Made by a program: the position numbers and the translations under genes. 49,808 nt of DNA from an uncultured Fimbriimonadaceae bacterium (GTDB lineage Bacteria > Armatimonadota > Fimbriimonadia > Fimbriimonadales > Fimbriimonadaceae): positions 1-49,808 of the forward strand of contig CALGMO010000102.1 of assembly GCA_937961665.1 (NCBI GenBank), read 5' to 3'. This document shows, in pieces, positions 24,087 through 32,122 of this stretch (position 1 is the stretch's first letter; each line of letters opens with the position of its first letter). The notes under the pieces are model-generated. The model was not told where the DNA came from. It made no database searches and saw only the letters and a list, made by a program, of their open reading frames with translations.

Positions 24087-24869
24087 TCACCTCACGAGCT
24101 GGTTGACGACCTGCAGCATCTGGTCCGACGCCTGGATCGCCTTGGAGTTGATTTCGTACGCCCGCTGGGCGGTGATCATGCGCACCATCTCCTCGACGAC
24201 CTGCACGTTCGAGGCCTCGAGGAACCGCTGCTGCAGGGTGCCCGAGCCCTCGGTGCCGGGAGTGACGTCCTGCGGATCGCCGCTTCCTCCCGAGCGCAGG
24301 TACAGGTTCTGGCCCATGCGCAGCAGGCCGGCGGGGTTGGTGAACGTCACGATCGTGATCTGGCCGAGAACCTGCGGGTCGTCGTTGCCCGGCACCTTGG
24401 CCGTCACGGTGCCGTCGGCGGCGATGTTGAGCGCCGTGGCCCCGGCCGGGATGGTGATCGCGGGCTCGAGCGGGTAGCCGTCCGAGTTCACCACCTGGCC
24501 GTTGGCGTCCACGCGGAAGCTGCCGTCGCGGGTGAAAGCCCGGGTGCCGTCCGGCAGGAGCACCGCGAAGAACCCGTCGCCGTTGATCGCCAGGTCCAGC
24601 GGGTTGCCGGTGGACTGCAGCGCGCCCTGGGTGAACGACGCGGACGTCGAGTTGAACTTCGTTCCCAGACCGATCTGCGTCGTGGTCGGGCCGCTCTGGC
24701 CCGTTGCGGCGTCCGACGCCTCGAGCGTGTCGTACATCAGGTCTTGGAACTCCGCTCGCAGCTGCTTGAACGCCGTGGTGTTGACGTTCGCGAGGTTGTT
24801 CGCGATGGTGTCCAGGTTCTTCTGTTGTGCGACCATTCCGGTCGCGGCGGTCTCCAACGATCGCAGCAT
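24087..24869 (-). CDS. flgG: Flagellar distal rod protein FlgG
   Basis: 260 residues, exactly the usual length. MLRSLETAATGMVAQQKNLDTIANNLANVNTTAFK (residues 1-35 in outline) is the FlgG N-terminal rod signature. The middle shows LAINGDGFFAVLLPDGTRAFTRDGSFRVDANG, and the C-terminus LEASNVQVVEEMVRMITAQRAYEINSKAIQASDQML is the classic rod/hook ending. FlgG forms the distal rod that passes through the P and L rings encoded just downstream. A 115-base gap separates it from flgF. Confidence 0.96.
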   Translation of the reverse strand: MLRSLETAATGMVAQQKNLDTIANNLANVNTTAFKQLRAEFQDLMYDTLEASDAATGQSGPTTTQIGLGTKFNSTSASFTQGALQSTGNPLDLAINGDGFFAVLLPDGTRAFTRDGSFRVDANGQVVNSDGYPLEPAITIPAGATALNIAADGTVTAKVPGNDDPQVLGQITIVTFTNPAGLLRMGQNLYLRSGGSGDPQDVTPGTEGSGTLQQRFLEASNVQVVEEMVRMITAQRAYEINSKAIQASDQMLQVVNQLVR

Positions 24870-24956
24870 GGCGACTGGTTGCTCCTGGCGCTGTGCGCCG
24901 ACGTCGCCTTCCCTGAGCCGCTTGGCGGGCGCGGTCCGTCGCCCCCTGTCTCGCCT

Positions 24957-24974
24957 CCCGGGCGCTCACCCGGG
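24957..24974 (-). repeat. GC-rich hairpin between flgF and flgG
   Basis: CCCGGG (24957-24962) and CCCGGG (24969-24974) can form a 6-bp stem with a 6-base loop, 10 bases after the flgF stop. No T-run follows, so an attenuator or mRNA-processing role is as likely as termination. Confidence 0.35.
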
Positions 24975-24984
24975 TCCAGCGTCG

Positions 24985-25716
24985 CTAGCGGCCCTGAAGG
25001 CTCTGAATGAGTCTCTGCGTCAGCTCGTCCTGCTTGACGACGGAACGATGAGCGAGCTCGAACGACCGGTTGAGGCGGATCAGCTCCACCATCTCGCCGA
25101 TCGGGTTGACGTTCGATCCCTCGAGGGAGCCGGACTGGATCTTCGGCTCCTCGACGGGCTGCGGCCTTCCGGCCACGGCGAACAGGTTGCCGCCGACCTT
25201 GGTGAACTTGCCGGTGAAAACCCCGACGGTTCCCACCTCGCGGCCGCCGGAGCGGATCGTGCCGTCGGAAGCCACCTCCACCTGCCCCGGCGGAATCTCG
25301 ATCTCGGTGAGCCGGTCGTCCAGAACCAGCTCACCCCGCTGCGTGGCGAGCCTCCCCTCCGAGTCCACCCGGAAGGAGCCGTCCCTCGTGAAGCGGATGC
25401 GCCCCTTGGCGTCCTTGACCGCGAACGCCCCCTGCGGAGCGTCGATCGCGAGGTCCAGCGGATTGCCCGTCGGCTGGAGCGGACCGGGTTCGAAGATCGT
25501 CGCGCCGCCCTTCAGCACCGGCCCGACCCCGAGGCTGCCCAGCACAGGGCCCCGGCCGCCGTCGCCGAGCATCGTGCGCTCGAGCGCCTCGTTGAAGAAC
25601 ACCGCGTCCCGCTTGTAGCCGTGGGTGGACACGTTGGCCAAGTTGTTGGCCACGGCGTCCATCCACTGTTCGGTGGCGGCCATGCCGGCGGCGGTGGCGT
25701 AGATTCCGCGCAACAT
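24985..25716 (-). CDS. flgF: Flagellar proximal rod protein FlgF (FlgF/FlgG family)
   Basis: 243 residues from the ATG at 25716; the eight residues upstream (MLADTDGG) are not conserved. MLRGIYATAAGMAATEQWMDAVANNLANVSTHGYK is the family N-terminal rod signature (residues 1-35). The middle reads FAVKDAKGRIRFTRDGSFRVDSEG, and the C-terminus LEGSNVNPIGEMVELIRLNRSFELAHRSV is FlgF/FlgG-like. The FlgF assignment rests on its place before flgG and its shorter, more divergent middle. It is the first gene of the flagellar run. Confidence 0.9.
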   Translation of the reverse strand: MLRGIYATAAGMAATEQWMDAVANNLANVSTHGYKRDAVFFNEALERTMLGDGGRGPVLGSLGVGPVLKGGATIFEPGPLQPTGNPLDLAIDAPQGAFAVKDAKGRIRFTRDGSFRVDSEGRLATQRGELVLDDRLTEIEIPPGQVEVASDGTIRSGGREVGTVGVFTGKFTKVGGNLFAVAGRPQPVEEPKIQSGSLEGSNVNPIGEMVELIRLNRSFELAHRSVVKQDELTQRLIQSLQGR

Positions 25717-25758
25717 CCCACCATCAGTGTCGGCCAGCAATCTTGCCGGGCTCAGGGC

Positions 25759-25787
25759 CCAAACCTGACAATCTGCTTCAGGTTTGG
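25759..25787 (-). terminator. Hairpin between nfo and flgF (terminator or operator)
   Basis: CCAAACCTGA (25759-25768) pairs perfectly with 25778-25787 around a 9-base loop, 20 bases after the nfo stop and 42 bases before the flgF start. It is AT-richer than its surroundings. No T-run follows on the minus strand, so it could also be a binding site in the flagellar promoter region. Confidence 0.45.
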
Positions 25788-25807
25788 CCGCGGGGGGCTC
25801 GCGGAGC

Positions 25808-26659
25808 CTATCCGTCGGCCCGCAGATCCAAGAGAAACCGCACGTTGCGGGCGTGCATCGTCTCGGCCTCGGGCGTCTCCACCACGATGGGCACGCTCTC
25901 CAGCGCGGGGTGGTTGACCAGCGCGCGGAAGCACTCCTCGCCGATCAGTCCCTGGCCCAGATGCTCGTGGCGGTCGACGCGCGACCCAAGGGCCTTCTTG
26001 CTGTCGTTGCAGTGAACGGCCCGCAGCCGCTCCAGCCCGATCACCCGGTCGAACTCCTCGAGGACGGCCTCCAGCCCACCGGGTGTGGCCACGTCGTACC
26101 CGGCGGCGAAGACGTGGGCGGTGTCCAGGCAGACCCCGATCCGGCGATGGCCTCCGCAAAGCTCCAGCGTCTCCGCCAGGTGCTCGAACCTCCAATGCAG
26201 CGCCGAGCCTTGGCCCGCCGTGGTCTCCATCCACAGCATCGCGTCGTCCGGCGTCTCGCCAAGCACCCGCAGGATGTTCTCCGCCGCGAGCCGCCGCCCG
26301 GTGTCCTCGCCTTGGCCGAGGTGCGCGCCGACGTGCGACACCGCGCCGGCCAGCCCCAGCGCGCTGCAGCGGCGCAGCTCCCCGATCAGGCTGGCCACCG
26401 ACTTCTCCCGAACCTCCGCATCCGGTGCGCAAAGGTTCACCAGGTAGCTGTCGTGGCTGAACACCGGGCCGAGCTCGGTCTCCTCCCTCGCGGCTCGGAA
26501 CCGAGCGATCTGCTCGTCGCTCAGCTGCCGGGCTTTCCACTGCTGCGGGCTGGACGTGAAGACCTGCACGGCCGTGCAACCGATCTCACGCCCGGCGCGC
26601 AGGGCATGATCCAGCCCCTTGCCGGTGGGCATGTGCGCGCCGATGAAGCGGGCGGCCAT
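25808..26659 (-). CDS. nfo: Deoxyribonuclease IV (AP endonuclease, EndoIV)
   Basis: 283 residues, the standard length. The trinuclear zinc site is seen in order: FSHDSYLVNL, VSHVGAHLGQG, MLWMETTAGQGS, VCLDTAHVFAAGYD, AVHCNDSKKALGSRVDRHEHLGQG and PIVVETPE. MAARFIGAHMPTGKGLDHALR is the expected N-terminus. It cuts 5' to abasic sites in base-excision repair. The gene starts 6 bases after the serA-like stop, so the two are probably co-transcribed. Confidence 0.94.
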   Translation of the reverse strand: MAARFIGAHMPTGKGLDHALRAGREIGCTAVQVFTSSPQQWKARQLSDEQIARFRAAREETELGPVFSHDSYLVNLCAPDAEVREKSVASLIGELRRCSALGLAGAVSHVGAHLGQGEDTGRRLAAENILRVLGETPDDAMLWMETTAGQGSALHWRFEHLAETLELCGGHRRIGVCLDTAHVFAAGYDVATPGGLEAVLEEFDRVIGLERLRAVHCNDSKKALGSRVDRHEHLGQGLIGEECFRALVNHPALESVPIVVETPEAETMHARNVRFLLDLRADG

Positions 26660-26665
26660 CGGCTC

Positions 26666-27847
26666 TCAGCAGAGCGTCGCGTCGAACACGCCCTCGACCC
26701 GCCGGAGGGCCCTCAGCGCGCCCGCGTCGGGCACCCGATCCAGTGCGATCTTGGAGATCAGGCCCTGCGGAATCTTGACGTGCTCCGCCTCGCCGGCGTT
26801 GAACCCCATCTCGCTCAGCGCCTTCTGCGCCGCTCCAAGGGCCTTGCCGTCGTGCCGCACGGCCAGCACGGCGGCGATCGGCCCCGACTTGGCGGTGTTG
26901 ACCTCGTTGAGCACCGCCCCGGACTTGACGAACGCCTCGACGATGCGCACCGTCTCGATCGCAACCGCCTCCTGGGCCTGCTCGGTGCTGGCGCCGATGT
27001 GGTGCGTGCAGTACACGTGCGGGTGGTCCTTCATCGGCCCCTCGTAGGTGCCCTCGGCGGTCGCCGGCTCGTCCTCGAAAACGTCCAGCCCCGCGAAGAT
27101 CGGCTTGCTGTCCAGAGCCTCGAGCAGCGCGGCGGTGTCGACCACCTCGGCGCGGCTCGTGTTGATGAACACCGCCCCGGGCTTCATCGCGTCGAAGAAC
27201 GACTTCCCGATCATCCCCCTCGTTCCGGGGTTCAGGCTCACGTGCACCGAGACGAAGTCCGAGCGCTCGGCCACCTCGTCCACGGATTCGCACCGGCCGA
27301 TTCCCAGCGCCCCCGCTACGTCCGCCGAGAGCCACCGGCTGTAGGCGATCACCCGCATGCCGAACGCCTGCGCCCGCGGCACCATCTCCTGGGCGATGTT
27401 GCCCAGTCCGATGAGCCCCAGAGTGCGGCCGTAGAGTCCCCTTGCCTTGCTGAAGGCGGCCTTGTTCCAGTGCCCGCGCCGCAGCTCCCCGACGCACTCA
27501 GGGATGTGCCTGTCGATCGAGAGCATCAGGCCGAACGCCAGCTCCGCCACCGCGATCGCGTTCTTGCCGGGACAGTTCGCCACCGCGACGCCATTCTTTG
27601 TCGCCGCCTCCACGTCGATGGTGTTCACTCCCGCCCCGGCACGGATCACCAGCTTCAGCGAGGTGCCCGTGACCATCGGCGCCGTCACCTTGGTGGACCG
27701 CACCACAAGAATCTCCGGCTGATACTCGCGGATCTTCTCCTCGAGAGCCTGATCCTTCAGCGAGGGGTCGCTCAGCACCTCCACCCCGAGCGCCTTCAGG
27801 CCCTCCAAGCCCACCTTCTCGAACTTGTCGGCGACCAGAACCTTCAT
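26666..27847 (-). CDS. serA: D-3-phosphoglycerate dehydrogenase (D-2-hydroxyacid dehydrogenase family)
   Basis: 393 residues from the ATG at 27847 (MKVLVADKF). The NAD-binding motif is LGLIGLGNIAQEM, the catalytic Arg is in INTSRAEVVDTAALLEAL, the Glu in GLDVFEDEPA and the His in HHIGASTEQAQEAVA. GASTEQAQ is characteristic of SerA. The C-terminus (about 305-393) is short and ends HVKIPQGLISKIALDR...VEGVFDATLC, compatible with a single ACT-like domain. First step of serine synthesis, which would feed the glycine cleavage and one-carbon genes (gcvT, fhs). Another hydroxyacid substrate is possible. Confidence 0.82.
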   Translation of the reverse strand: MKVLVADKFEKVGLEGLKALGVEVLSDPSLKDQALEEKIREYQPEILVVRSTKVTAPMVTGTSLKLVIRAGAGVNTIDVEAATKNGVAVANCPGKNAIAVAELAFGLMLSIDRHIPECVGELRRGHWNKAAFSKARGLYGRTLGLIGLGNIAQEMVPRAQAFGMRVIAYSRWLSADVAGALGIGRCESVDEVAERSDFVSVHVSLNPGTRGMIGKSFFDAMKPGAVFINTSRAEVVDTAALLEALDSKPIFAGLDVFEDEPATAEGTYEGPMKDHPHVYCTHHIGASTEQAQEAVAIETVRIVEAFVKSGAVLNEVNTAKSGPIAAVLAVRHDGKALGAAQKALSEMGFNAGEAEHVKIPQGLISKIALDRVPDAGALRALRRVEGVFDATLC

Positions 27848-27854
27848 GGCAGCG

Positions 27855-27860
27855 AGTTTA
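27855..27860 (-). promoter_or_regulatory. Candidate -10 box of the serA-like gene (leaderless)
   Basis: On the minus strand TAAACT ends 7 bases before the ATG at 27847, with no ribosome binding site in between. A weak TTGGTC lies 19 bases further upstream. Confidence 0.4.
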
Positions 27861-27919
27861 CACAACGGCCGACGCCGCCGACCAACCGTTCGGGTATCCT
27901 AGCGGAGCTTCCCAGCCCC

Positions 27920-28005
27920 GCCGGGGTGGCGGAATGGTAGACGCGGCGGTCTCAAACACCGTTGGTGGCGACACCATGAGGGTTCGAGTCCCTCCCCCGG
28001 CACCA
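27920..28005 (+). tRNA. tRNA-Leu (anticodon CAA), CCA encoded
   Basis: Acceptor GCCGGGG pairs with CCCCGGC (27995-28001), discriminator A, encoded CCA at 28003-28005. Anticodon arm GCGGT-CTCAAAC-ACCGT gives CAA at 27953-27955. A long class II variable arm and a T-arm GAGGG-TTCGAGT-CCCTC are present. TATCCT at 27895-27900 may be the -10 box. The gene ends 2 bases before the convergent tyrS stop. Confidence 0.96.
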
Positions 28006-28007
28006 CC

Positions 28008-29219
28008 TCAGACCAGCCTGCGGAACTGGTGCTTGCCCACCCGCAGCACCCTGCCCCTCAGCTCCTCAGGACGGTAGGCGCGAACGGGATCGTCGGCCCT
28101 CTCGGCGTCCAGGCTCACTGCTCCCGCCTGCATCAGCCTCCGCGCCTCACTGTTGGTCTTCGCGAGCCCGAGGCCGGCGATGAGCGCGGGAAGCGAGACC
28201 GTGCCGTCCTCCCGAACGATCTCGGGAGGGATCGCGGCCTCCGGAGCGTCCACGGGCTGCCGCCGCTGGCTGAAGGTCGCGACGAAGTAGTCGTCGGCGG
28301 CCTGGGCGGCCTCCTGCCCGTGGTACAGGGCGACGATCTCCCGCGCCAGGCGCCGCTTGACGTCCCTCGGGTTCGTCCTGCCCTCGCGTGCGTCGGAGCA
28401 GAGCCGCCGCACCTCGTCCATCGGCACGTCGGTAGCCAGCTCGAAGTAGTTCTCCATGATCTCGTCGGGGATGGACATGGTCTTGCCGAACATGTCGTTG
28501 GGCTCGTCCACGATCGAGATGTAGTTGCCCAGGCTCTGGGACATCTTCTCCTTGCCGTCGGTCCCCACGAGCAGGGGGCAGAGCATCACGACCTGCGGCT
28601 CGAGGCCGTACTGCTCCATGAGCGTCCGACCGACCAGGCAGTTGAACTTCTGGTCGTTGCCGCCGATCTCCACGTCGGCCTTCATCGCCACGGAGTCCAT
28701 GCCCTGGCACAGCGGGTACAGGATCTCGTGCATCGCGATCGGGCGCTGCTCGGCCAGACGCTTCGCGAAGTCGTCCCGCTCCAGGATCCGCGCCACCGTG
28801 TACCGGGAGGCGAGGCGGATCACGTCCTCGAACGTCATCGGGCCCAGCCAGTCCTTGTTGAACAGGATCTCGGTTTTGGCCGGATCGAGGATCTTGCCGA
28901 TCTGCTGCATCACGGCGTCGACGTTCGCCTGGACCTCCTCCCGGCTCAGCTGCGGGCGGGTTTTGTTCTTCCCGCTGGGATCGCCGATCATCGACGTGAA
29001 GTCGCCGATGATCAGCACGGCCTGATGCCCGAGCCTCTGGAAGTCGCGGAGCTTCCGCAGCACCACCGCCCAGCCCAAGGTGACGTGCCTGGCCGTGGGA
29101 TCCACGCCGAGCTTGACCCGCAACGGCCGGCCCTGGGCCAGCTTGGCCCTCAGATCCTCCTCGGAGATGATCTCCGTGGTTCCCCTCCTCAGCAGCTCGA
29201 GCTGTTCGTCGACCGTCAT
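28008..29219 (-). CDS. tyrS: Tyrosyl-tRNA synthetase (TyrS, KMSKS-type subgroup)
   Basis: 403 residues. The HIGH-equivalent is DPTARHVTLGWAVVLRKL and the KMSKS-equivalent is KEKMSQSLGNYISI. DFTSMIGDPSGKNKTRP and VGGNDQKFNCLVGR-like text (EIGGNDQKFNCLVGRTLM) are the usual TyrRS blocks. The C-terminal S4 RNA-binding domain is at about 340-400 (SLPALIAGLGLAKTNSEARRLMQAGAVSL). It charges tRNA-Tyr. The leader is too short for a T-box riboswitch. TAAACT lies 9 bases before the ATG. Confidence 0.95.
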   Translation of the reverse strand: MTVDEQLELLRRGTTEIISEEDLRAKLAQGRPLRVKLGVDPTARHVTLGWAVVLRKLRDFQRLGHQAVLIIGDFTSMIGDPSGKNKTRPQLSREEVQANVDAVMQQIGKILDPAKTEILFNKDWLGPMTFEDVIRLASRYTVARILERDDFAKRLAEQRPIAMHEILYPLCQGMDSVAMKADVEIGGNDQKFNCLVGRTLMEQYGLEPQVVMLCPLLVGTDGKEKMSQSLGNYISIVDEPNDMFGKTMSIPDEIMENYFELATDVPMDEVRRLCSDAREGRTNPRDVKRRLAREIVALYHGQEAAQAADDYFVATFSQRRQPVDAPEAAIPPEIVREDGTVSLPALIAGLGLAKTNSEARRLMQAGAVSLDAERADDPVRAYRPEELRGRVLRVGKHQFRRLV

Positions 29220-29228
29220 GGCGGAGGG

Positions 29229-29234
29229 AGTTTA
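29229..29234 (-). promoter_or_regulatory. Candidate -10 box of tyrS (near-leaderless)
   Basis: On the minus strand TAAACT ends 9 bases before the tyrS ATG at 29219; a 14-bp inverted repeat begins 10 bases further upstream and would cover the -35 region. Confidence 0.35.
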
Positions 29235-29244
29235 CCGAGCGAGT

Positions 29245-29306
29245 CCCCGACCCGGCCCGACGCCGAAGACCCAAGTATTTCCGCCTGTTTTTGGGCCGGG
29301 TCGGGG
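29245..29306. repeat. Perfect 14-bp inverted repeat between tyrS and the PEP-CTERM gene
   Basis: CCCCGACCCGGCCC (29245-29258) is the exact reverse complement of 29293-29306, with 34 bases between. There is no T-run after either arm, so it is not a standard terminator. It sits in the only long gap between two divergent genes, upstream of both starts. Confidence 0.85.
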
Positions 29307-29384
29307 TACCAAGGACAGCTCATCGCGCACAATGGGACTGCAGCTCCCGCGATTGGTGCGGGTCTGTAAGGAGAGGATGCAACG

Positions 29385-30023
29385 ATGAAGTCATTCACTG
29401 CGGTTCTCGCCGTCCTTGGACTGAGCGCGGCCGCCCACTCGGCGCAGATCCTGTTCGCCACCGGGACCTTCACCGTGGACAACGGGAAGATCGCCTCGCA
29501 GCCGATGCAGTTCGCCACCTACGATCTGGGCGTGCTGAACCCCGCGCTGACGGGCCAGTCGTGGGCGGGCATCTTCGGCGACCAGGGCCAGTTCTTCTTC
29601 GTCTTCGATCTCGGCAACGTGACGGCCTACGACTCCGACGCCCCGAACAGCTACGGCACGCCCGTGTCCGGGACGTTCGATTGGGCCATCAACAACATCC
29701 AGGGCAACCAGGTGATGGACAGCCTGTTCCGCGGCACCGCCTCGGGGCTGACCGTGCCCGGCGACACCTCCCTGCTCACCGACGGCGGGATCCACTGGTA
29801 CTACGGAACCAACGTCACCCCGTTGAGCAGCTGGGGTCTGCAGGACACCATCACGTTGAAACTGAACCTGCCGAACCAGGTGGGCAGCGGCACGACGGTC
29901 CAGTACAACGGCGCGTTCTACTTCAACACCGTAGAGAACGGCGTGCCCGTGCCGGAGCCCGCGACGATCGCGCTCGCCGCTCTCGGGCTCGCGGCCGCCG
30001 CCCGCCGCCGCAAGCGCGCCTGA
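29385..30023 (+). CDS. Secreted protein with PEP-CTERM sorting signal
   Basis: 212 residues. A Sec signal peptide covers about 1-20 (MKSFTAVLAVLGLSAAAHSA, cleavage before Q). The C-terminus VPEPATIALAALGLAAAARR is a PEP-CTERM signal: PEP motif, hydrophobic helix, then a basic tail RRRKRA. Exosortase would recognise and remove this tail; no exosortase gene is in the window. The 160-residue mature part is Gly/Asn/Thr-rich beta-type and unrecognised. AAGGAGAGG lies about 8 bases before the ATG, and a small hairpin CCCGC/GCGGG (29346-29362) sits in the leader. A terminator follows. Confidence 0.87.
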   Translation: MKSFTAVLAVLGLSAAAHSAQILFATGTFTVDNGKIASQPMQFATYDLGVLNPALTGQSWAGIFGDQGQFFFVFDLGNVTAYDSDAPNSYGTPVSGTFDWAINNIQGNQVMDSLFRGTASGLTVPGDTSLLTDGGIHWYYGTNVTPLSSWGLQDTITLKLNLPNQVGSGTTVQYNGAFYFNTVENGVPVPEPATIALAALGLAAAARRRKRA

Positions 30024-30052
30024 GTCGGCACGGCCGGTCCGGCGAGAGCGGA

Positions 30053-30075
30053 GGGGTCGGTCTTGGACCGGCCCC
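30053..30075 (+). terminator. Intrinsic terminator after the PEP-CTERM gene
   Basis: GGGGTCGGTC (30053-30062) pairs with GACCGGCCCC (30066-30075), one G-T pair, 3-base loop, followed by TTCTCGTTT. It lies 30 bases after the stop codon. Confidence 0.75.
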
Positions 30076-30099
30076 TTCTCGTTTCGTGCCTGGCGCGCG

Positions 30100-30993
30100 T
30101 CACGGGGCGACGTAGGGCCGCACCTCTCCCGCCTCGATCCGGTCCAGCCAGTAGGCCAGCCCGAACTCTCCATCGATCGCCTGGATCCTGGGCAGACGGA
30201 ACGGATCGAGCTTGGGGTTCTCGGGGGAGGGTGCGGGGCCAGCCCCAACGAGCAGCGCGGCGCGAAAGCCGCATCTGCCCAGCAACTCGGGGTCCTTCGG
30301 CGCCAGCCCGTAGGGCAGGGCGACGGCTGTCGGCCGTTCACCGAACTCGCGGGCGATCCAGTCGGAAGACCTCCGCAGCTCGCTCTCGGCGTCCGCGGCC
30401 CGCAGCCTCCTCAGGTTCGCATGGCTGTACGTGTGACTGCCCACCTCGCAGCCCAGATCCCGCAACAGTCGGAACTTGGCCGCAACCTGCCGGGGCTGAC
30501 CCCAGGGCGTCGGCGGGAGGATGAAGAACGTGGCGCGCACCGGAAAGTCGGGATGTTCCTTCGCGAACTCCGACCAGATGCCGAGGGCGCATTCCGGGTC
30601 CAGCGTGCCGTCCGCGAGGAACCGAATCTGGGAAAGGTGGGAGTCGTCGAACGTGAAGACGACCGGCGAGGCGCCCGGCGGCAGGTCCATCCGGTTCTCC
30701 AGGTACTCTGACAGCGTCACGGGGCGGAAACCGAGCCGGTGCAGCCGCTCGAGATCCCGCCGGAAGGCCTCGATCGACCGGTCCCAGCGGGCCTCCTTCC
30801 TCGCGATGCGGTGATACTCCACGATCAGCACGCCGCCGGATCGGTTCGGTTGCCGGCTCGTCGCGCGAGGCGCCGGTTCGGAGACGCCTCGGATCGGACC
30901 CGGGGGCGCATCCTGGCGCGGTGTCCGGCCGCATCCCGCGGTCACGACGGCCGCGAGGATGCACAGGAGAAGGAGAGGATGAGGTTTTCCCAC
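30100..30993 (-). CDS. Polysaccharide deacetylase lipoprotein (NodB/CE4 domain)
   Basis: 297 residues from a GTG at 30993. The N-terminus VGKPHPLLLLCILAAVVTAGC is a lipoprotein signal with lipobox VTAGC. The CE4 domain covers about 60-230: VVFTFDDSHLS (metal-binding Asp pair), SHTYSHANLRRL (His-x3-His) and ALPYGLAP. Such enzymes remove N- or O-acetyl groups from peptidoglycan or exopolysaccharide. No ATG exists in the signal region, and the GTG has only a weak ribosome site. The start lies 15 bases inside the 5' end of the divergent gene at 30979. Confidence 0.85.
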   Translation of the reverse strand: MGKPHPLLLLCILAAVVTAGCGRTPRQDAPPGPIRGVSEPAPRATSRQPNRSGGVLIVEYHRIARKEARWDRSIEAFRRDLERLHRLGFRPVTLSEYLENRMDLPPGASPVVFTFDDSHLSQIRFLADGTLDPECALGIWSEFAKEHPDFPVRATFFILPPTPWGQPRQVAAKFRLLRDLGCEVGSHTYSHANLRRLRAADAESELRRSSDWIAREFGERPTAVALPYGLAPKDPELLGRCGFRAALLVGAGPAPSPENPKLDPFRLPRIQAIDGEFGLAYWLDRIEAGEVRPYVAP

Positions 30994-32118
30994 AGCCGGA
31001 GAAGTCCATTGTACGCGGTTCTGCTGGCCGCGCCGCTCCTCGGCGCGCCCCTCGGCTGCGGGCGAAGCGAGACGCCGCCCCAGACCGAGCAGGTGCCGCC
31101 TCCCGCTCGGGCGGCACGCCGCGCTCCGCAGCCATCGATCCAGAAGCCGGAGGTCGTGAAGGCCGTGTACCTGACGGCCTGGTCCGCGGGGTCGAGCCGC
31201 AAGATGGAGGCGGTCCGGGGCTTCCTGCGGCGCAACGGCATGAACGCTGTGGTGATCGACCTGCGCGACGCCGGCATCCTGTACGCCCCCATGGACCTCG
31301 AGCCAGCGAAGTCGGCCGGGGCGCAGCGGGTTGCCATTAGGAACCCTAAGGAACTCGTCGCCTCGCTCGGCCGAGAGGGGATCTACCCCATTGCCCGGAT
31401 CGCCTGCTTCCGCGACGACTTCGTCCCCAAGGCCCGCCCCGACCGGGCGGTGCAGGACCCCAGCGGACGCCCTTGGAAGGATCGCTCCGGCCACACGTGG
31501 CTCGATCCTTACAACCGCAGGAACTGGGAGTTCCTCGCGGAGGTGGTGCGCTTCGCGCTGGACGCCGGCTTCCCGGAGATCCAGCTCGATTACGTTCGGT
31601 TCCCTAGCGAAGGGAGGCGGTCCACGATGGTCTTCCCGGCGAAGAAGGAATACCCCAACCCTTCCGCCCAGCCGAGCGAGGTCGTGGCGGAGTTCGTGCG
31701 CTCGCTGCGGCCGCTGACCGAGGCCAGAGGGGCGCTCCTGGCAGGGGACATCTTCGGCATCGTCAGCTCGGGTGGAGGGGACCAAGGCATCGGGCAGGAG
31801 CTCCAGACCATCGCCGAGCCGTCCGACCTGATCTGCCCGATGGTCTATCCCTCGCACTTCGCCAAGGGCGAGTACGGTGTCCGGGACCCGAACTCGGATC
31901 CGTACGCCATCGTCGCGAAGAGCCTGCGGGACTTCGCAAGGAAGCTTCCGAACAAGAAGCTCAGGCCGTGGCTGCAGGACTTCTCCCTCGGCGTGCGCTA
32001 CGGCCCGGAGCAGGTGGAGGCCCAGATCCGCGCGGCCCGCGAGGTCGGCTACCGGGAGCACATGCTCTGGAACCCCCTGAACCGCTACACCGAGCGGCCC
32101 CTCCAGAAGGCACAATGA
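30979..32118 (+). CDS. Lipoprotein with putative glycoside hydrolase domain (DUF4015/COG1306)
   Basis: 379 residues. A lipoprotein signal ends APLGC at residue 27. From about residue 55 the text VVKAVYLTAWSAGSSRKME, GMNAVVIDLRDAGILYA, WLDPYNRRNWEFLAEVVRFAL and GFPEIQLDYVRFPSEG matches the DUF4015 TIM-barrel family, predicted glycosidases. DYVRFP and ICPMVYPSHF are its best conserved blocks. The ATG has a good ribosome site (GGAGAAGGAGAGG just upstream). It is divergent from, and overlaps, the deacetylase start. fhs begins 4 bases after its stop. Confidence 0.82.
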   Translation: MRFSHSRRSPLYAVLLAAPLLGAPLGCGRSETPPQTEQVPPPARAARRAPQPSIQKPEVVKAVYLTAWSAGSSRKMEAVRGFLRRNGMNAVVIDLRDAGILYAPMDLEPAKSAGAQRVAIRNPKELVASLGREGIYPIARIACFRDDFVPKARPDRAVQDPSGRPWKDRSGHTWLDPYNRRNWEFLAEVVRFALDAGFPEIQLDYVRFPSEGRRSTMVFPAKKEYPNPSAQPSEVVAEFVRSLRPLTEARGALLAGDIFGIVSSGGGDQGIGQELQTIAEPSDLICPMVYPSHFAKGEYGVRDPNSDPYAIVAKSLRDFARKLPNKKLRPWLQDFSLGVRYGPEQVEAQIRAAREVGYREHMLWNPLNRYTERPLQKAQ

Positions 32119-32122
32119 GCCG

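Noticed and set aside
29245-29306. Inverted repeat as an intrinsic terminator for tyrS or the neighbour
   Set aside because: It is upstream of both genes, has a 34-base loop, and no T-run follows on either strand.
29220-29384. T-box leader for tyrS
   Set aside because: No T-box sequence or specifier arm is seen, and the predicted transcription start is within a few bases of the ATG.
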